Assembly: GCA_016290995.1 (NCBI GenBank)
Contig: JAEEVR010000005.1
Span: 58,679 to 122,678, forward strand
From: Treponema sp.
Lineage (GTDB): Bacteria; Spirochaetota; Spirochaetia; Treponematales; Treponemataceae
DNA length: 64,000 bases
Reading direction: 5' to 3'
Part shown: positions 41,688 to 50,217 of the stretch, piece by piece
How the letters are laid out: each line of letters opens with the position of its first letter
How positions within the stretch are numbered: position 1 is the stretch's first letter
The notes under the pieces: generated by a model
What the model was told of the DNA's origin: nothing
The model's input: the letters and a program-made list of their open reading frames with translations, nothing else
Databases searched by the model: none
Translations under genes and position numbers: made by a program

Positions 41688-41758
41688 TTGAAAAAAAATC
41701 ATTTTTTTTTTAAAATAAACGAAATTCTTGTAAAAAATTTATACCTTATGGGTGGAGG
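41688..41758 (+). promoter_or_regulatory. recA promoter and ribosome site
   Basis: TTGAAA at 41688-41693, 17-bp spacer, TAAAAT at 41711-41716; leader about 45 nt with TGGAGG at 41753-41758 before the ATG at 41768. No recognisable LexA box was seen. Confidence 0.55.
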
Positions 41759-41767
41759 TCATATTAT

Positions 41768-43033
41768 ATGGCAGAAAAAAAAGAGGCGGCGGCCGCTAAC
41801 GAAAAGCTCCAGGCTTTGGAAGCGGCGCGCTTGCAAATCGAGAAACAGTTTGGCCAAGGCTCGCTGATGAAGTTGGGGACTCAAGCGGACACGGCCAAAA
41901 TCGACGTGATTCCGTCCGGCTCCATCTTGTTGGACGAAGCCTTGGGAATCGGCGGCTATCCGCGCGGCCGCGTCATCGAAATGTACGGACCGGAAAGTTC
42001 CGGAAAAACAACATTGGCGCTTCATGCGGTGGCCGAATCCCAAAAGCTTGGCGGAATCGCGGCCTTTATCGACGCGGAGCACGCGTTGGATCCCGTTTAC
42101 GCAAAGAACCTTGGAGTCAACATTGACGAATTGTGGGTAAGCCAGCCGGACACCGGCGAGCAAGCCTTGGAAATTTGCGAAAACCTTGTTCGCAGCGGAG
42201 CGGTTGACCTTGTTGTAATCGACTCTGTAGCGGCCCTTACTCCGCAAAAGGAAATCGAAGGCGAGATGGGCGACAGCGTGATGGGCTTGCAGGCCCGCCT
42301 TATGAGCCAGGCTTTGCGAAAGCTTACCGCCATCGTAGGAAAAAGCAAGTGCACGGTAATCTTCATCAACCAAATCCGCATGAAGATCGGCGTAATGTTT
42401 GGAAACCCCGAGACCACCACCGGCGGAAACGCGCTTAAATTTTATTCCAGCGTCCGCTTGGAAATCCGCCGCATCGAAACGATTGACGGAAAGGGCGACG
42501 AAGACGCCATCGGAAACCGCGTGCGCGTAAAGGTCGTAAAGAACAAGGTGGCGCCGCCCTTCCGCAAAGTTGAATTGGACATTTACTTTGGAAAGGGAAT
42601 CTCAAGCGCTGCCAGCCTTTTGGACAGCGCCGTAAAGCACGGCATCATCGACAAACGCGGCGCTTGGTACACCCGCGGCGACGAAAAGGTCGGCCAGGGA
42701 AAGGAGAACGCCGTTTCGTTCATCGAAAACAATCCCGACTACAAGATGCAGCTTGAAAAAGACTTGCGCGCCCAACTTTTCCCGGGCCAGGTCTTGCGCA
42801 ACAAGGAAGGCGAGGTTGTGACGGAGGAACAAATCCGCGCTTACGAAAAGGCGATGAGAGAGAAGGGCGTTGGAACGGGAAGCCTTCCGACTGACGCGAC
42901 TCCTCCTTCTGCGGAAGCCAAGACAGCTCCGGCGACTGCGGCAGCCGCTCCAGCTGCGGAAGCGAAGCAAGGATCGCCTACGGCGGCAGCCAAAAAGGCC
43001 GCGGCAAAGTCCGTTCCTGAGGAATTGTTCTAA
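41768..43033 (+). CDS. recA: Recombinase RecA
   Basis: 421 residues. Strand exchange ATPase and SOS co-protease. Walker [10 protein letters not shown] at about 74-82, [11 protein letters not shown] (Walker B), and loops around [15 protein letters not shown] and [21 protein letters not shown] are all standard. The core ends at about residue 350; the last 70 residues are an Ala/Pro/Lys-rich tail longer than usual ([16 protein letters not shown]). The stop shares a base with the folK start (TAATG), so recA-folK-scpA are co-translated, an unusual grouping for recA. Confidence 0.98.
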   Translation: MAEKKEAAAANEKLQALEAARLQIEKQFGQGSLMKLGTQADTAKIDVIPSGSILLDEALGIGGYPRGRVIEMYGPESSGKTTLALHAVAESQKLGGIAAFIDAEHALDPVYAKNLGVNIDELWVSQPDTGEQALEICENLVRSGAVDLVVIDSVAALTPQKEIEGEMGDSVMGLQARLMSQALRKLTAIVGKSKCTVIFINQIRMKIGVMFGNPETTTGGNALKFYSSVRLEIRRIETIDGKGDEDAIGNRVRVKVVKNKVAPPFRKVELDIYFGKGISSAASLLDSAVKHGIIDKRGAWYTRGDEKVGQGKENAVSFIENNPDYKMQLEKDLRAQLFPGQVLRNKEGEVVTEEQIRAYEKAMREKGVGTGSLPTDATPPSAEAKTAPATAAAAPAAEAKQGSPTAAAKKAAAKSVPEELF

Positions 43034-43662
43034 TGCTTCCAGTCGCGCTGGGCCTTGGCTCAAACAGAAAATTCGAGGGCCGCTCGCCCGTCCAAATTTT
43101 GGGAGAAGCGGTTTTTGAGCTTAAAAAGATTTTAAAAGGCCTTGAATTTTCGGGAGTGTACAAGACCCGCGCGATGTATTACACAGACCAGGACGACTTT
43201 TACAATATGGCCGTCCTGGGGTACGTCGATGGCGATGCGGATGGCGGCGAGCGGGGCGCCTTTGAGCTTTTGCAAAAGACGCAAGCGATAGAGGCGCGCT
43301 TTGGCCGCGCCCGTTCCGCCGAAATCCGGAACGGGCCTCGTTCCCTCGATATTGACATCGAGCTTTACGGCGACAAAACGATAAACGCGGAAATTTTAAC
43401 CGTTCCGCACGAAAGGCTAAAAGAAAGAGCCTTTGTTCTTGTTCCTTTAGTGGAGATTTTGGCAAAAGATGCCGATAATATAAAGTGGAAAGGCTTCGGC
43501 TTGGAAACGATATCCGAGTTGAAGCGCGTGTGTCCAACGCTTTGCGGGCAGGGGATTGCGTTGGATTTGGGCGCGGAGGCCTTTTCTAGTTTTATAAAAG
43601 AGGAACAGTATGGAACAAGAGACATTGGAACAGGCGCCTGCCCAGACAGAGACAAAGACTAA
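43033..43662 (+). CDS. folK: HPPK, folate biosynthesis pyrophosphokinase
   Basis: 2-amino-4-hydroxy-6-hydroxymethyldihydropteridine pyrophosphokinase, 209 residues. It has GLGSNRKFEGRSP at the start, FARARSAEIRNGPRSLDIDIELYG (the R-x-x-R-x-x-G-P-R-x-[IL]-D-[IL]-D-[IL] signature with the metal Asp pair) and PHERLKERAFVLVPL. It transfers pyrophosphate from ATP to the pterin in folate synthesis. Its C-terminal 18 codons overlap the beginning of scpA by 53 bp in another frame; HPPK usually ends near residue 160-180, so part of the tail may be a by-product of this overlap. No other fol gene is adjacent. Confidence 0.92.
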   Translation: MLPVALGLGSNRKFEGRSPVQILGEAVFELKKILKGLEFSGVYKTRAMYYTDQDDFYNMAVLGYVDGDADGGERGAFELLQKTQAIEARFGRARSAEIRNGPRSLDIDIELYGDKTINAEILTVPHERLKERAFVLVPLVEILAKDADNIKWKGFGLETISELKRVCPTLCGQGIALDLGAEAFSSFIKEEQYGTRDIGTGACPDRDKD

Positions 43663-44389
43663 AAAATTTTCAGCCGGCCAGTTTGAAGGCCCGCTTGACT
43701 TGCTTTGGAGCTTGATTCGCGAAAGCAAGATCAACATTTACGACATTCCGATCGGACAAATCACAGAGCAGTATTTGGACTACCTTGACAGCATCGTGGA
43801 CACAGACTTGACCGACCTTAGCGACTTTTACAGCTGGGCGGCCAAGCTGGTTTACATCAAAAGCCGCATGCTCCTCCCCGTGGAAGTGGCCTACGACGAT
43901 GACGACGACATAGAAGACCCCCGCCAGGAATTGGTCGAAAAGCTTATCGAATACCAAAAGTTCAAAAAGCTTAGCGAGCTTATGGAAGAGCAGGAAGACG
44001 ACAGCGCCTACACCTTTGAGCGAAAGAAAATCCAGCGCATGCTTCCCTTTGACGACGCCGAAAGCCAGTGGGAGCGCGTGGACACTTGGGAGCTCTTGCA
44101 GCAAATGCAAAAGATTTTCCGCAACATGGTCTCCAAGTACTCAAACGAAAAAGTCCTTAACATGTACGAGGAAATCAGCGTCAACGAAAAGATCACCCTG
44201 ATGAACGAAAAGCTTGACGAAGCCGGAAGCTGCATGTTCACCGACCTTATCACCCGCCGCGGAAACGAAATGGACGTAATCTGCGCCTTTATGGCCCTTT
44301 TGGAAGCCGTAAAGTTCAAGATGGCCACGATTTTCCAAAGCCGCCTCTTTGGCGACATCAAGATTTGCAAGTACGAAGAAGCTGCGTAA
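43610..44389 (+). CDS. scpA: Segregation and condensation protein ScpA
   Basis: 259 residues. The kleisin subunit of the SMC-ScpAB condensin. The hallmark FEGPLDLLWSLIRESKINIYDIPIGQITEQYL is present (in parts) at residues 24-60. The acidic mid-section (YDDDDDIEDPRQELVEKLIEY) and a C-terminal winged helix (FMALLEAVKFKMATIFQ) complete the family layout. AGAGGAACAG precedes the ATG. scpB, its usual neighbour, is not downstream: the next gene is on the other strand. The 53-bp overlap with folK is long for a functional start, but the match begins right after it. Confidence 0.93.
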   Translation: MEQETLEQAPAQTETKTKKFSAGQFEGPLDLLWSLIRESKINIYDIPIGQITEQYLDYLDSIVDTDLTDLSDFYSWAAKLVYIKSRMLLPVEVAYDDDDDIEDPRQELVEKLIEYQKFKKLSELMEEQEDDSAYTFERKKIQRMLPFDDAESQWERVDTWELLQQMQKIFRNMVSKYSNEKVLNMYEEISVNEKITLMNEKLDEAGSCMFTDLITRRGNEMDVICAFMALLEAVKFKMATIFQSRLFGDIKICKYEEAA

Positions 44390-44393
44390 ACCG

Positions 44394-45842
44394 CTAACGG
44401 CGCAAGAGTTTCTTTTGCGCCAGCGCCAGTATGTTCAAAAAGTGCTCGTTCCTAAAGAGCAAAAGGACAAGGGCGTAGACTACGGCGCCCGCGGCGGCCT
44501 CCAGAATTACGGTCGCGACGCTTTGGTCAAGTTTTAGCATAAGCAAGACAACGGCAAGCCCCATCACAAGGGCGCCCGCAGCGTACTGGTAAATTTTGGA
44601 AAAGAAATAAAGAGTTCCGCCCAGCGCTTTGTATGCCAAGAAAATTTTTACGGCCAGCATCAAGGCCTCGGAGGTGATCGAGGCGACCGCCGCTCCTGTT
44701 ATTCCGTACCTGGGAATCAAAACAAGGTTCATGACAAAGTTGACGCACGCGCCAAAGACTACGGGGTAAAGTACGTAGGCGTTTTTTCTGCGCGCCACAA
44801 AGACAAGGTCGGCGATAAAAGTATTGAATGGCGTTATGAAGACTGTGAAGCAAAGTATTTGCATGCATGTAATCGCGTTTTCATAGTTTTTTCCGCAAAA
44901 AAGAAGGATGATAGGACGCGCCAAAAGAGCGAGGCCTACAGCCATTGGAATCGAAAGCGCCTGCAAAATGTTTGCCGCGTTATTTAAAAGCGTTTTGTAT
45001 TTTTCCTTGTCATTTTCCATGTAGTAAGAAAGACGGGGAAGCAACACGCCGACAATTGCCGAAAAAACTAAGATGAACATGCGGTTAATCTTTATGGCCG
45101 CCGAGTAGTAGCCGACTTCGGCGTCGGTCCGCATGATTCCTATCATCGTCTTGTCCAAAATTGTGTAGACTGAAGATGCCAAAACGGAGGCTGACAAAGC
45201 AAAAATCGGCTTAAAATGCTTTTTTATCTCCAATTTTTGGGCTAATGAAAAATCGAAGAATTTCCTTGAGTAAAAAAAGTTGCAAATATTTGCTCCCGCC
45301 GCCGACAAGACGGTAAAAAGCATATAGTAGTTTATGTCTTTTGGAGAGCGTACAAAGGTGAACAAAAAGGCTATGCTTATCAATTGAAAGACGAAAGTTC
45401 TGCGCGCAATGTAGCTGAATTCTTCTTGCGAAACGATAAGCCATTCCAAGCCAAGGGTTGCGAGCAAAATCCGAGCGCTGGCCAAGAATAGCAGAATTTT
45501 GTAGTCCTGCAATTTTTGCGAAAATATAAGCGCGATTGCAAATATGGCAAAAGAAATCGTCATTGTGGCAAGATTTATAACAATAATTTCTGTGGCCAAT
45601 TTTGAAAGCTCTTGCCTGTCGTCGCGCGCTTTTGAGGCTTCCCGTATGGCGTGAGCTCCTATTCCCAAACTTGCAAGAATAACAAAGATGTCAATTACTG
45701 AGTTTGCAAAGTTAATTTTCCCCAAGCCGTCCGGCAGCAATACGCGGCTTGCGTACGGGAAGGTTATCATCGGAAAAATCATTCCGAGAATTTTTGTTAG
45801 TATGTTAAAAATAGAGTTCTTCTTTATGGATTTTTCTTGCAT
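44394..45842 (-). CDS. Wzx-type polysaccharide/lipid-linked oligosaccharide flippase
   Basis: 482 residues with about 12-14 TM segments over the full length. It belongs to the PST/MATE-like flippases: an NTKILGMIFPMITFPYASRVL-type start is typical of Wzx (SIFNILTKILGMIFPM here). Charged residues in the first and seventh helices (R/K/E in FPYASRVLLPDGLGKINF) are as in O-antigen flippases. It should move an undecaprenyl- or lipid-linked oligosaccharide to the outer face of the cytoplasmic membrane. Last gene of the minus-strand wec-like operon; it is more GC-rich than the AT-rich genes before it. No Wzy-like polymerase is obvious in the arm. Confidence 0.9.
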   Translation of the reverse strand: MQEKSIKKNSIFNILTKILGMIFPMITFPYASRVLLPDGLGKINFANSVIDIFVILASLGIGAHAIREASKARDDRQELSKLATEIIVINLATMTISFAIFAIALIFSQKLQDYKILLFLASARILLATLGLEWLIVSQEEFSYIARRTFVFQLISIAFLFTFVRSPKDINYYMLFTVLSAAGANICNFFYSRKFFDFSLAQKLEIKKHFKPIFALSASVLASSVYTILDKTMIGIMRTDAEVGYYSAAIKINRMFILVFSAIVGVLLPRLSYYMENDKEKYKTLLNNAANILQALSIPMAVGLALLARPIILLFCGKNYENAITCMQILCFTVFITPFNTFIADLVFVARRKNAYVLYPVVFGACVNFVMNLVLIPRYGITGAAVASITSEALMLAVKIFLAYKALGGTLYFFSKIYQYAAGALVMGLAVVLLMLKLDQSVATVILEAAAGAVVYALVLLLFRNEHFLNILALAQKKLLRR

Positions 45843-45867
45843 CGCTTGCTCCGACTTGCTCTTTTAA

Positions 45868-46779
45868 TTAAGACAATTTATTGCAAATTAGTTTGTTGTA
45901 GAATGTGTCTGCGTTTTCATTTGCAATTTCTGATTTCCAATTCAACTTAAAGAAGCAAGTGTTTTCCTTTAAGTAATTCCATTCGCTTGCGTCAAATTCT
46001 TTTGAAAGGCAATCCTGCAAAAAGGAGACATTTGGATTGTTCACTGGAATTGAATCCAACATCTCTTTGCATAATGGGTCGTTTTGGTAAAGAAAGTAAA
46101 TGATATGGTCAACAAGGAAGTAGTCAATTAGAGCGTCATATTTTTCCCAATAGGCGCAAAAAAATTGAAAAACGCGCCGTGTAAAATATGAGTTTTGCTT
46201 TGCGAACCAAAAATAGGCGGTCCACTTTCTGCGGGCTATGTTAAATTTATCATAATTTGAATTCTTTATTGAATACAACTGATAATCAAATAATTCTGGA
46301 TTTATGGGATCTCTGCAAAAAATTGTAGAGTCCATCCACGCGCCGCCTTTCTGAGAAAGCAAAGCAAAGCGAAGAATGTCAGAAAAATTAGTTTTTGTTA
46401 TAATCCCGCTCTTGTATTTTTCAACAATGACAGAAGGAATTCTCGCATAGTCAAGCATATTCTCTTCGTCGAGAACAACTACTTTAGAATCTTGAGGCGC
46501 GTTTTTTCTAATGCTCCTTATGCAATTTTGTACAATTTCTGGAGCGTTTTCCTCTCCTTGGAACCAGCAAACAAAAATGTTTTTTTCATTTTTTTGCGAA
46601 GGATAGCTTTCTGGCTGAGTTTTTAGGAGGCGAGAAAAATTCTTTTTTAAGAATTTCTGAATGCCAATAAAATAGACTTTTAGAAACAATAAAGCAATTT
46701 TATCTAAAAAAGCGTTTTTTTTGCGTAATTTATAGCTGATTTTATTGGCGATTATATAAATAATATTTAATTGACTCAT
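45868..46779 (-). CDS. Capsular-polysaccharide-type glycosyltransferase (GT32-like)
   Basis: 303 residues. The motif set NIFVCWFQGEENAPEIVQNC, then GIITKTNFSDILRFALLSQ and KGGAWMDSTIF, is the capsular polysaccharide synthesis / GT32 DXD-type pattern: in GGAWMDST the acidic residue binds the metal-sugar nucleotide. N-terminal residues 1-45 are hydrophobic/basic and may bind the membrane. The DNA is clearly AT-rich compared with the window. Its ATG overlaps the stop of the GT2 gene by 4 nt. Donor and acceptor unknown. Confidence 0.82.
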   Translation of the reverse strand: MSQLNIIYIIANKISYKLRKKNAFLDKIALLFLKVYFIGIQKFLKKNFSRLLKTQPESYPSQKNEKNIFVCWFQGEENAPEIVQNCIRSIRKNAPQDSKVVVLDEENMLDYARIPSVIVEKYKSGIITKTNFSDILRFALLSQKGGAWMDSTIFCRDPINPELFDYQLYSIKNSNYDKFNIARRKWTAYFWFAKQNSYFTRRVFQFFCAYWEKYDALIDYFLVDHIIYFLYQNDPLCKEMLDSIPVNNPNVSFLQDCLSKEFDASEWNYLKENTCFFKLNWKSEIANENADTFYNKLICNKLS

Positions 46780-47810
46780 TTTCTTCCTACAATTTTCTTT
46801 GTTGTTTTATGCATCGCTTTAAGAATAAAATAGAAAAATGGAACATGCCAGCGGTAAATCTTAAGGAAAACAAACTCCTTAAGATTTAAATATTTTAAGG
46901 ATTCATATTTTCTGGCCTCTTTGTAAAGTTCATTCTTGTAAATGTTTTTAATTTCTAGTTTTTTTTCGTTTTTAGGCGTGTCTGAAAAATATAACATAGG
47001 AAGACGAAAGGAAATCATTCTTAGAAGGGAAATCAATAAAAGCTTTTTATATTCATTGATATTCTTCTCATCATTTTTTAACGCGTCGATTGAATAATCC
47101 ATTGAAAGTAGGGCGTCGCTTATGTTGCGGAGCTTAAAGCCATGCGAAGCGCTTTTTGGCAGAATGCGGTAATTCATTAAGCGTTCATCGCAAACATATG
47201 AACTTTTCATATTTGCAAGAATGTAAAAAACATGAATTGTGTCATTGTTCATTGACAGCTTGGGCAAAGACGCCGCTTTGGAATTGCATGAAAGAGCAAG
47301 CTCCCGCTTAAAGGCCTTGTCCCAAAGAGGATGGTTCCTTGTCTCGATTGAATTCTTAATCATTTCAACAGGATCGACTTCACCCTGTTTTGGAAACACG
47401 GCGCTTGAAGGCTTTCGCTGGCCGTCTTCCCAATTGTAGAAATTGTAAAAGATGCAATCATAGTCTTTGTTTGCCAGGCAATTGTTTATTGTTTCTAGCC
47501 AATTTGCGTTGACAGTGTCGTCTCCGTCAAGCACGATGACGTAATCGCCTTTTGCCAAAGAGTATCCGTGAACCCTTGCGGCGGTTGTTCCGGCGTTTGC
47601 TTGAAAATAGTAGCGAACCCTGGAGTCGTTTTTCTCATATTGTTTGCAGATTTTTCCGGTGCTGTCAGTGGAGCCGTCGTCAATGATTATAAGCTCAAAA
47701 TTCTTGTATGTTTGCGCCAAAACCGATTCTAGGCACTCGCTGACAAACTTGTCTATGTTATATCCTAAAACAATGACAGAAAAAAAATGAGTTTTGACTT
47801 TCGAGTTCAT
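46776..47810 (-). CDS. Family 2 glycosyltransferase
   Basis: 344 residues. GT-A fold with FSVIVLGYNIDKFVSECLESV (start), ELIIIDDGSTDSTG (nucleotide Asp pair), NAGTTAARVHGY and the metal motif VLDGDDTVNA (DxD). The C-terminal third is a non-conserved helical region (about 230-344) with a basic end (HKTTKKIVGRK). It adds one sugar to a lipid-linked intermediate in the cytoplasm. AT-rich. TGGAGAAATAG precedes the ATG. Donor sugar unknown. Confidence 0.9.
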   Translation of the reverse strand: MNSKVKTHFFSVIVLGYNIDKFVSECLESVLAQTYKNFELIIIDDGSTDSTGKICKQYEKNDSRVRYYFQANAGTTAARVHGYSLAKGDYVIVLDGDDTVNANWLETINNCLANKDYDCIFYNFYNWEDGQRKPSSAVFPKQGEVDPVEMIKNSIETRNHPLWDKAFKRELALSCNSKAASLPKLSMNNDTIHVFYILANMKSSYVCDERLMNYRILPKSASHGFKLRNISDALLSMDYSIDALKNDEKNINEYKKLLLISLLRMISFRLPMLYFSDTPKNEKKLEIKNIYKNELYKEARKYESLKYLNLKEFVFLKIYRWHVPFFYFILKAMHKTTKKIVGRK

Positions 47811-47817
47811 GTTTTTT

Positions 47818-48978
47818 CTATTTCTCCAGGTATTCTAGCGCTGTTTTTATTACACGCTGAATGTTTTCTTCCCCAATATGGTAGTATAAGGGAAGCCTGA
47901 CCAATCTTTCACTTTCCTTTGTTGTATAAATATCAGCGCCATGAAATCTTCCGTATTTATAACCCGCTGGCGCGGAATGAAGTGGAATGTAATGAAATGT
48001 CGGCTTGATATTCCTGGATTTCATAAAATCAATAAAAGCTGTCCTTTTTTGCAAATCTGCAAACTTAAGATAGAACATATGGGCGTTATGTACGCATTCT
48101 TTTGGAATTACCGGTAGTTCAACAATGCCTTTTCCGTTTTTTCCGTATTTTTCAAATGCGTTATAATATTGATTCCAAGCATTCATTCTGTCATTATATA
48201 TGTTGTCAGCAACTTCAAGTTGAGCCCATAGATACGCGGCATTTAATTCAGAAGGAAGATAGGAATCTCCAAAATCAACCCAAGTGTATTTATCTACCTG
48301 CCCTCTATAAAATTTAGAGCGGTTTGTTCCTTTTTCTCTTAGAATTTCCGCCTTCTCGTTGTCTGTCTGATGTTGAATGACAATAGCTCCACCTTCACCC
48401 ATAGAATAGTTTTTTGTTTCATGAAAAGAATAGCAGCCAAAATCACCGATTGTTCCAAGCGCTTTTCCCTTGTAAGAGCTCATTACGCCTTGCGCCGCGT
48501 CCTCAACTACTTTAAGTCCATGCTTTCTTGCAATCTGCATAATCTTATCCATCTCACATGAAACACCTGCATAGTGAGTGACGGCAATTGCTTTTGTTTT
48601 TGGAGTAATTGCATCTTCAATAAGATTTTCATCTATATTCATTGTATCAGGACGTATATCTACAAAAACAAGTTTTGCGCCAACTAAAACAAATGCTGTA
48701 GCAGTTGAAGAAAATGTGAATGAAGATAGAATAACTTCATCACCAGGCTTAATGTCGCAAAGCAGAGCTGCCATGTCAAGCGCTGTTGTTCCACTAGTTG
48801 TAAGCATTATTTTTTGAGCATTAAAGCGATCTTCCATCCACTTATTGCATTTTTTAGTAAACGAACCGTCTCCTGAAATTTGGTGCGAGTCAATTGCTTC
48901 CTGAATATATTTACCTTCTGTTCCTACGATAGGAGGGACATTAAAATCAATCAATGGATATTTTTCGCTATTTTCCAT
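47818..48978 (-). CDS. wecE: Sugar-nucleotide 4-aminotransferase of WecE/RffA type
   Basis: 386 residues, DegT/DnrJ/EryC1 family. It matches RffA/WecE: VPPIVGTEGKYIQEAI, LTTSGTTALDMAALLCDI, VTHYAGVSCEMD, VEDAAQGVMSSYKGK and FHETKNYSMGEGGA, with the PLP Lys in HETKN (about residue 186). WecE converts dTDP-4-keto-6-deoxyglucose to dTDP-4-amino-4,6-dideoxygalactose (dTDP-Fuc4N), the precursor of the sugar moved by WecF, whose homologue is encoded directly upstream. The acetyltransferase WecD and the dTDP-glucose genes (rmlA, rmlB) are not in this window. AAGGAG precedes the ATG. AT-rich. Confidence 0.88.
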   Translation of the reverse strand: MENSEKYPLIDFNVPPIVGTEGKYIQEAIDSHQISGDGSFTKKCNKWMEDRFNAQKIMLTTSGTTALDMAALLCDIKPGDEVILSSFTFSSTATAFVLVGAKLVFVDIRPDTMNIDENLIEDAITPKTKAIAVTHYAGVSCEMDKIMQIARKHGLKVVEDAAQGVMSSYKGKALGTIGDFGCYSFHETKNYSMGEGGAIVIQHQTDNEKAEILREKGTNRSKFYRGQVDKYTWVDFGDSYLPSELNAAYLWAQLEVADNIYNDRMNAWNQYYNAFEKYGKNGKGIVELPVIPKECVHNAHMFYLKFADLQKRTAFIDFMKSRNIKPTFHYIPLHSAPAGYKYGRFHGADIYTTKESERLVRLPLYYHIGEENIQRVIKTALEYLEK

Positions 48979-48993
48979 ATTTGCGTTGTCTCC

Positions 48994-50085
48994 TTATTGC
49001 ATGTTGTTCTGATATAACAACGGATTCCAAGTTTTTTTCATGAAATCTTTATCTTGAAGTCTTTCAAAATATTTTTTATTTATTTCGATAGATTCATAGT
49101 CTATAGATTTGAATTCGTCTATGCCTATGCTTTTGATTGTTTCTATCGGATAAAAATGACAGCCTCCATTTTCTACATATTGCCGCCACATTGTGGTATT
49201 CTGGCGTAGATAAACTTTACAACCTAAAAAAGCTGCCAAAGTAATGTTGCCCATTGCCTGCTGTCTGTTGTTATTAAATATCGCTACATCCATTTTTGAA
49301 AAGAATTGTGCATATTCTTCTGAAGACATAAAAGTGGTTATAGGTTCAAATTTATCCTTAAAAACACTTGCGCCTTTTTCTATAACCATTTTTCTGTAAT
49401 CTTCTGTATCACCATATGACAAAGGACAATAGATTTTTATATTTTCATCAGCATACTTTGTAAGAATCTCAAAGGCTTCAATATGATTGTTTTCTCTGCT
49501 GGCGCTATTTCCCAGAAGAATATTTATTACAGGGGAAGAATTACTTTTAGATTTTAAGGCAAGGTTAATTAGTTCTTTATTAATTGGTTGCGGATAAGTA
49601 ATAAAAAATGCGCCTCTATTTACCTTGTACCACTCTTTCATTAATTGATAATCAGTTGGCATATCAAAACCAAGAGTTTTAACATTTTTAAATATATATC
49701 CACGCATGTAATCCAGGATTTTGTCTTTTAATCTTTTTGATTTTAAATAAGTTCTATGAATATATAAATCGGCGCCCCACATTACGATTGTAGAACAATT
49801 TAATAAGCGCCTTTTGAAATAAAGCGCATAAACAACCCATTTATTAAAAAGACCGTGTATAATTAATTTATCATTTTTTTTAATTTTCAATAAATACTTA
49901 ATGAATTGGCGGTTCTTATACAGAATGTCTATTTTATCAATGTTTTTATTGTTTTTTACACATTCTCTTTCATTTAAAAATGTTAAAACAACAAACTTAT
50001 GATTTTCTTCCTGATAATTATCACAAATAAAATCAATAAAATCTGATGCATAAGTACTGTCAATTAAAAAGTGATAAATAGTCAT
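48994..50085 (-). CDS. wecF: Fuc4NAc transferase of WecF/RffT type (GT56)
   Basis: 363 residues. The blocks ILLGNSASRENNHIEAF, CPLSYGDTEDYRKMVIEKG, and FNNNRQQAMGNI followed by LAAFLGCKVYLR are characteristic of RffT, the GT56 enzyme that adds Fuc4NAc from dTDP-Fuc4NAc to the lipid-linked intermediate of enterobacterial common antigen. Directly followed by the wecE-like gene that would make its donor. Very AT-rich coding with frequent AAA/AAT/ATA codons, unlike the window average: likely acquired. It is first in a five-gene minus operon and is read from a leaderless-type promoter. Confidence 0.85.
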   Translation of the reverse strand: MTIYHFLIDSTYASDFIDFICDNYQEENHKFVVLTFLNERECVKNNKNIDKIDILYKNRQFIKYLLKIKKNDKLIIHGLFNKWVVYALYFKRRLLNCSTIVMWGADLYIHRTYLKSKRLKDKILDYMRGYIFKNVKTLGFDMPTDYQLMKEWYKVNRGAFFITYPQPINKELINLALKSKSNSSPVINILLGNSASRENNHIEAFEILTKYADENIKIYCPLSYGDTEDYRKMVIEKGASVFKDKFEPITTFMSSEEYAQFFSKMDVAIFNNNRQQAMGNITLAAFLGCKVYLRQNTTMWRQYVENGGCHFYPIETIKSIGIDEFKSIDYESIEINKKYFERLQDKDFMKKTWNPLLYQNNMQ

Positions 50086-50094
50086 CTAGTAATA

Positions 50095-50123
50095 ATTTTA
50101 TAGTTTATCACTAGATGAGTCAA
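50095..50123 (-). promoter_or_regulatory. Leaderless-type promoter of the wec-like operon
   Basis: On the minus strand: TTGACT (50123-50118), 17-bp spacer, TAAAAT (50100-50095), then 9 nt to the ATG at 50085. Confidence 0.6.
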
Positions 50124-50178
50124 GATTTTGCAAATGGGAAGGGGGACAGCCGCATATTCCTCATGCGGCCTCGCATTC

Positions 50179-50207
50179 TTGATTGAATTTTGCAATAATA
50201 GTATACT
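50179..50207 (+). promoter_or_regulatory. Promoter of the 50218 glycosyltransferase
   Basis: TTGATT at 50179-50184, 17-bp spacer, TATACT at 50202-50207, and 10 nt to the ATG at 50218. An AGAGGTGG sits in that gap, but about half of it would lie upstream of the expected transcription start. Confidence 0.6.
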
Positions 50208-50217
50208 AGAGGTGGTA

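Noticed and set aside
47818..50085. Complete enterobacterial common antigen locus
   Set aside because: Only the WecE- and WecF-type genes are present; wecA, B, C, D, G, wzy and wzz equivalents are not seen.
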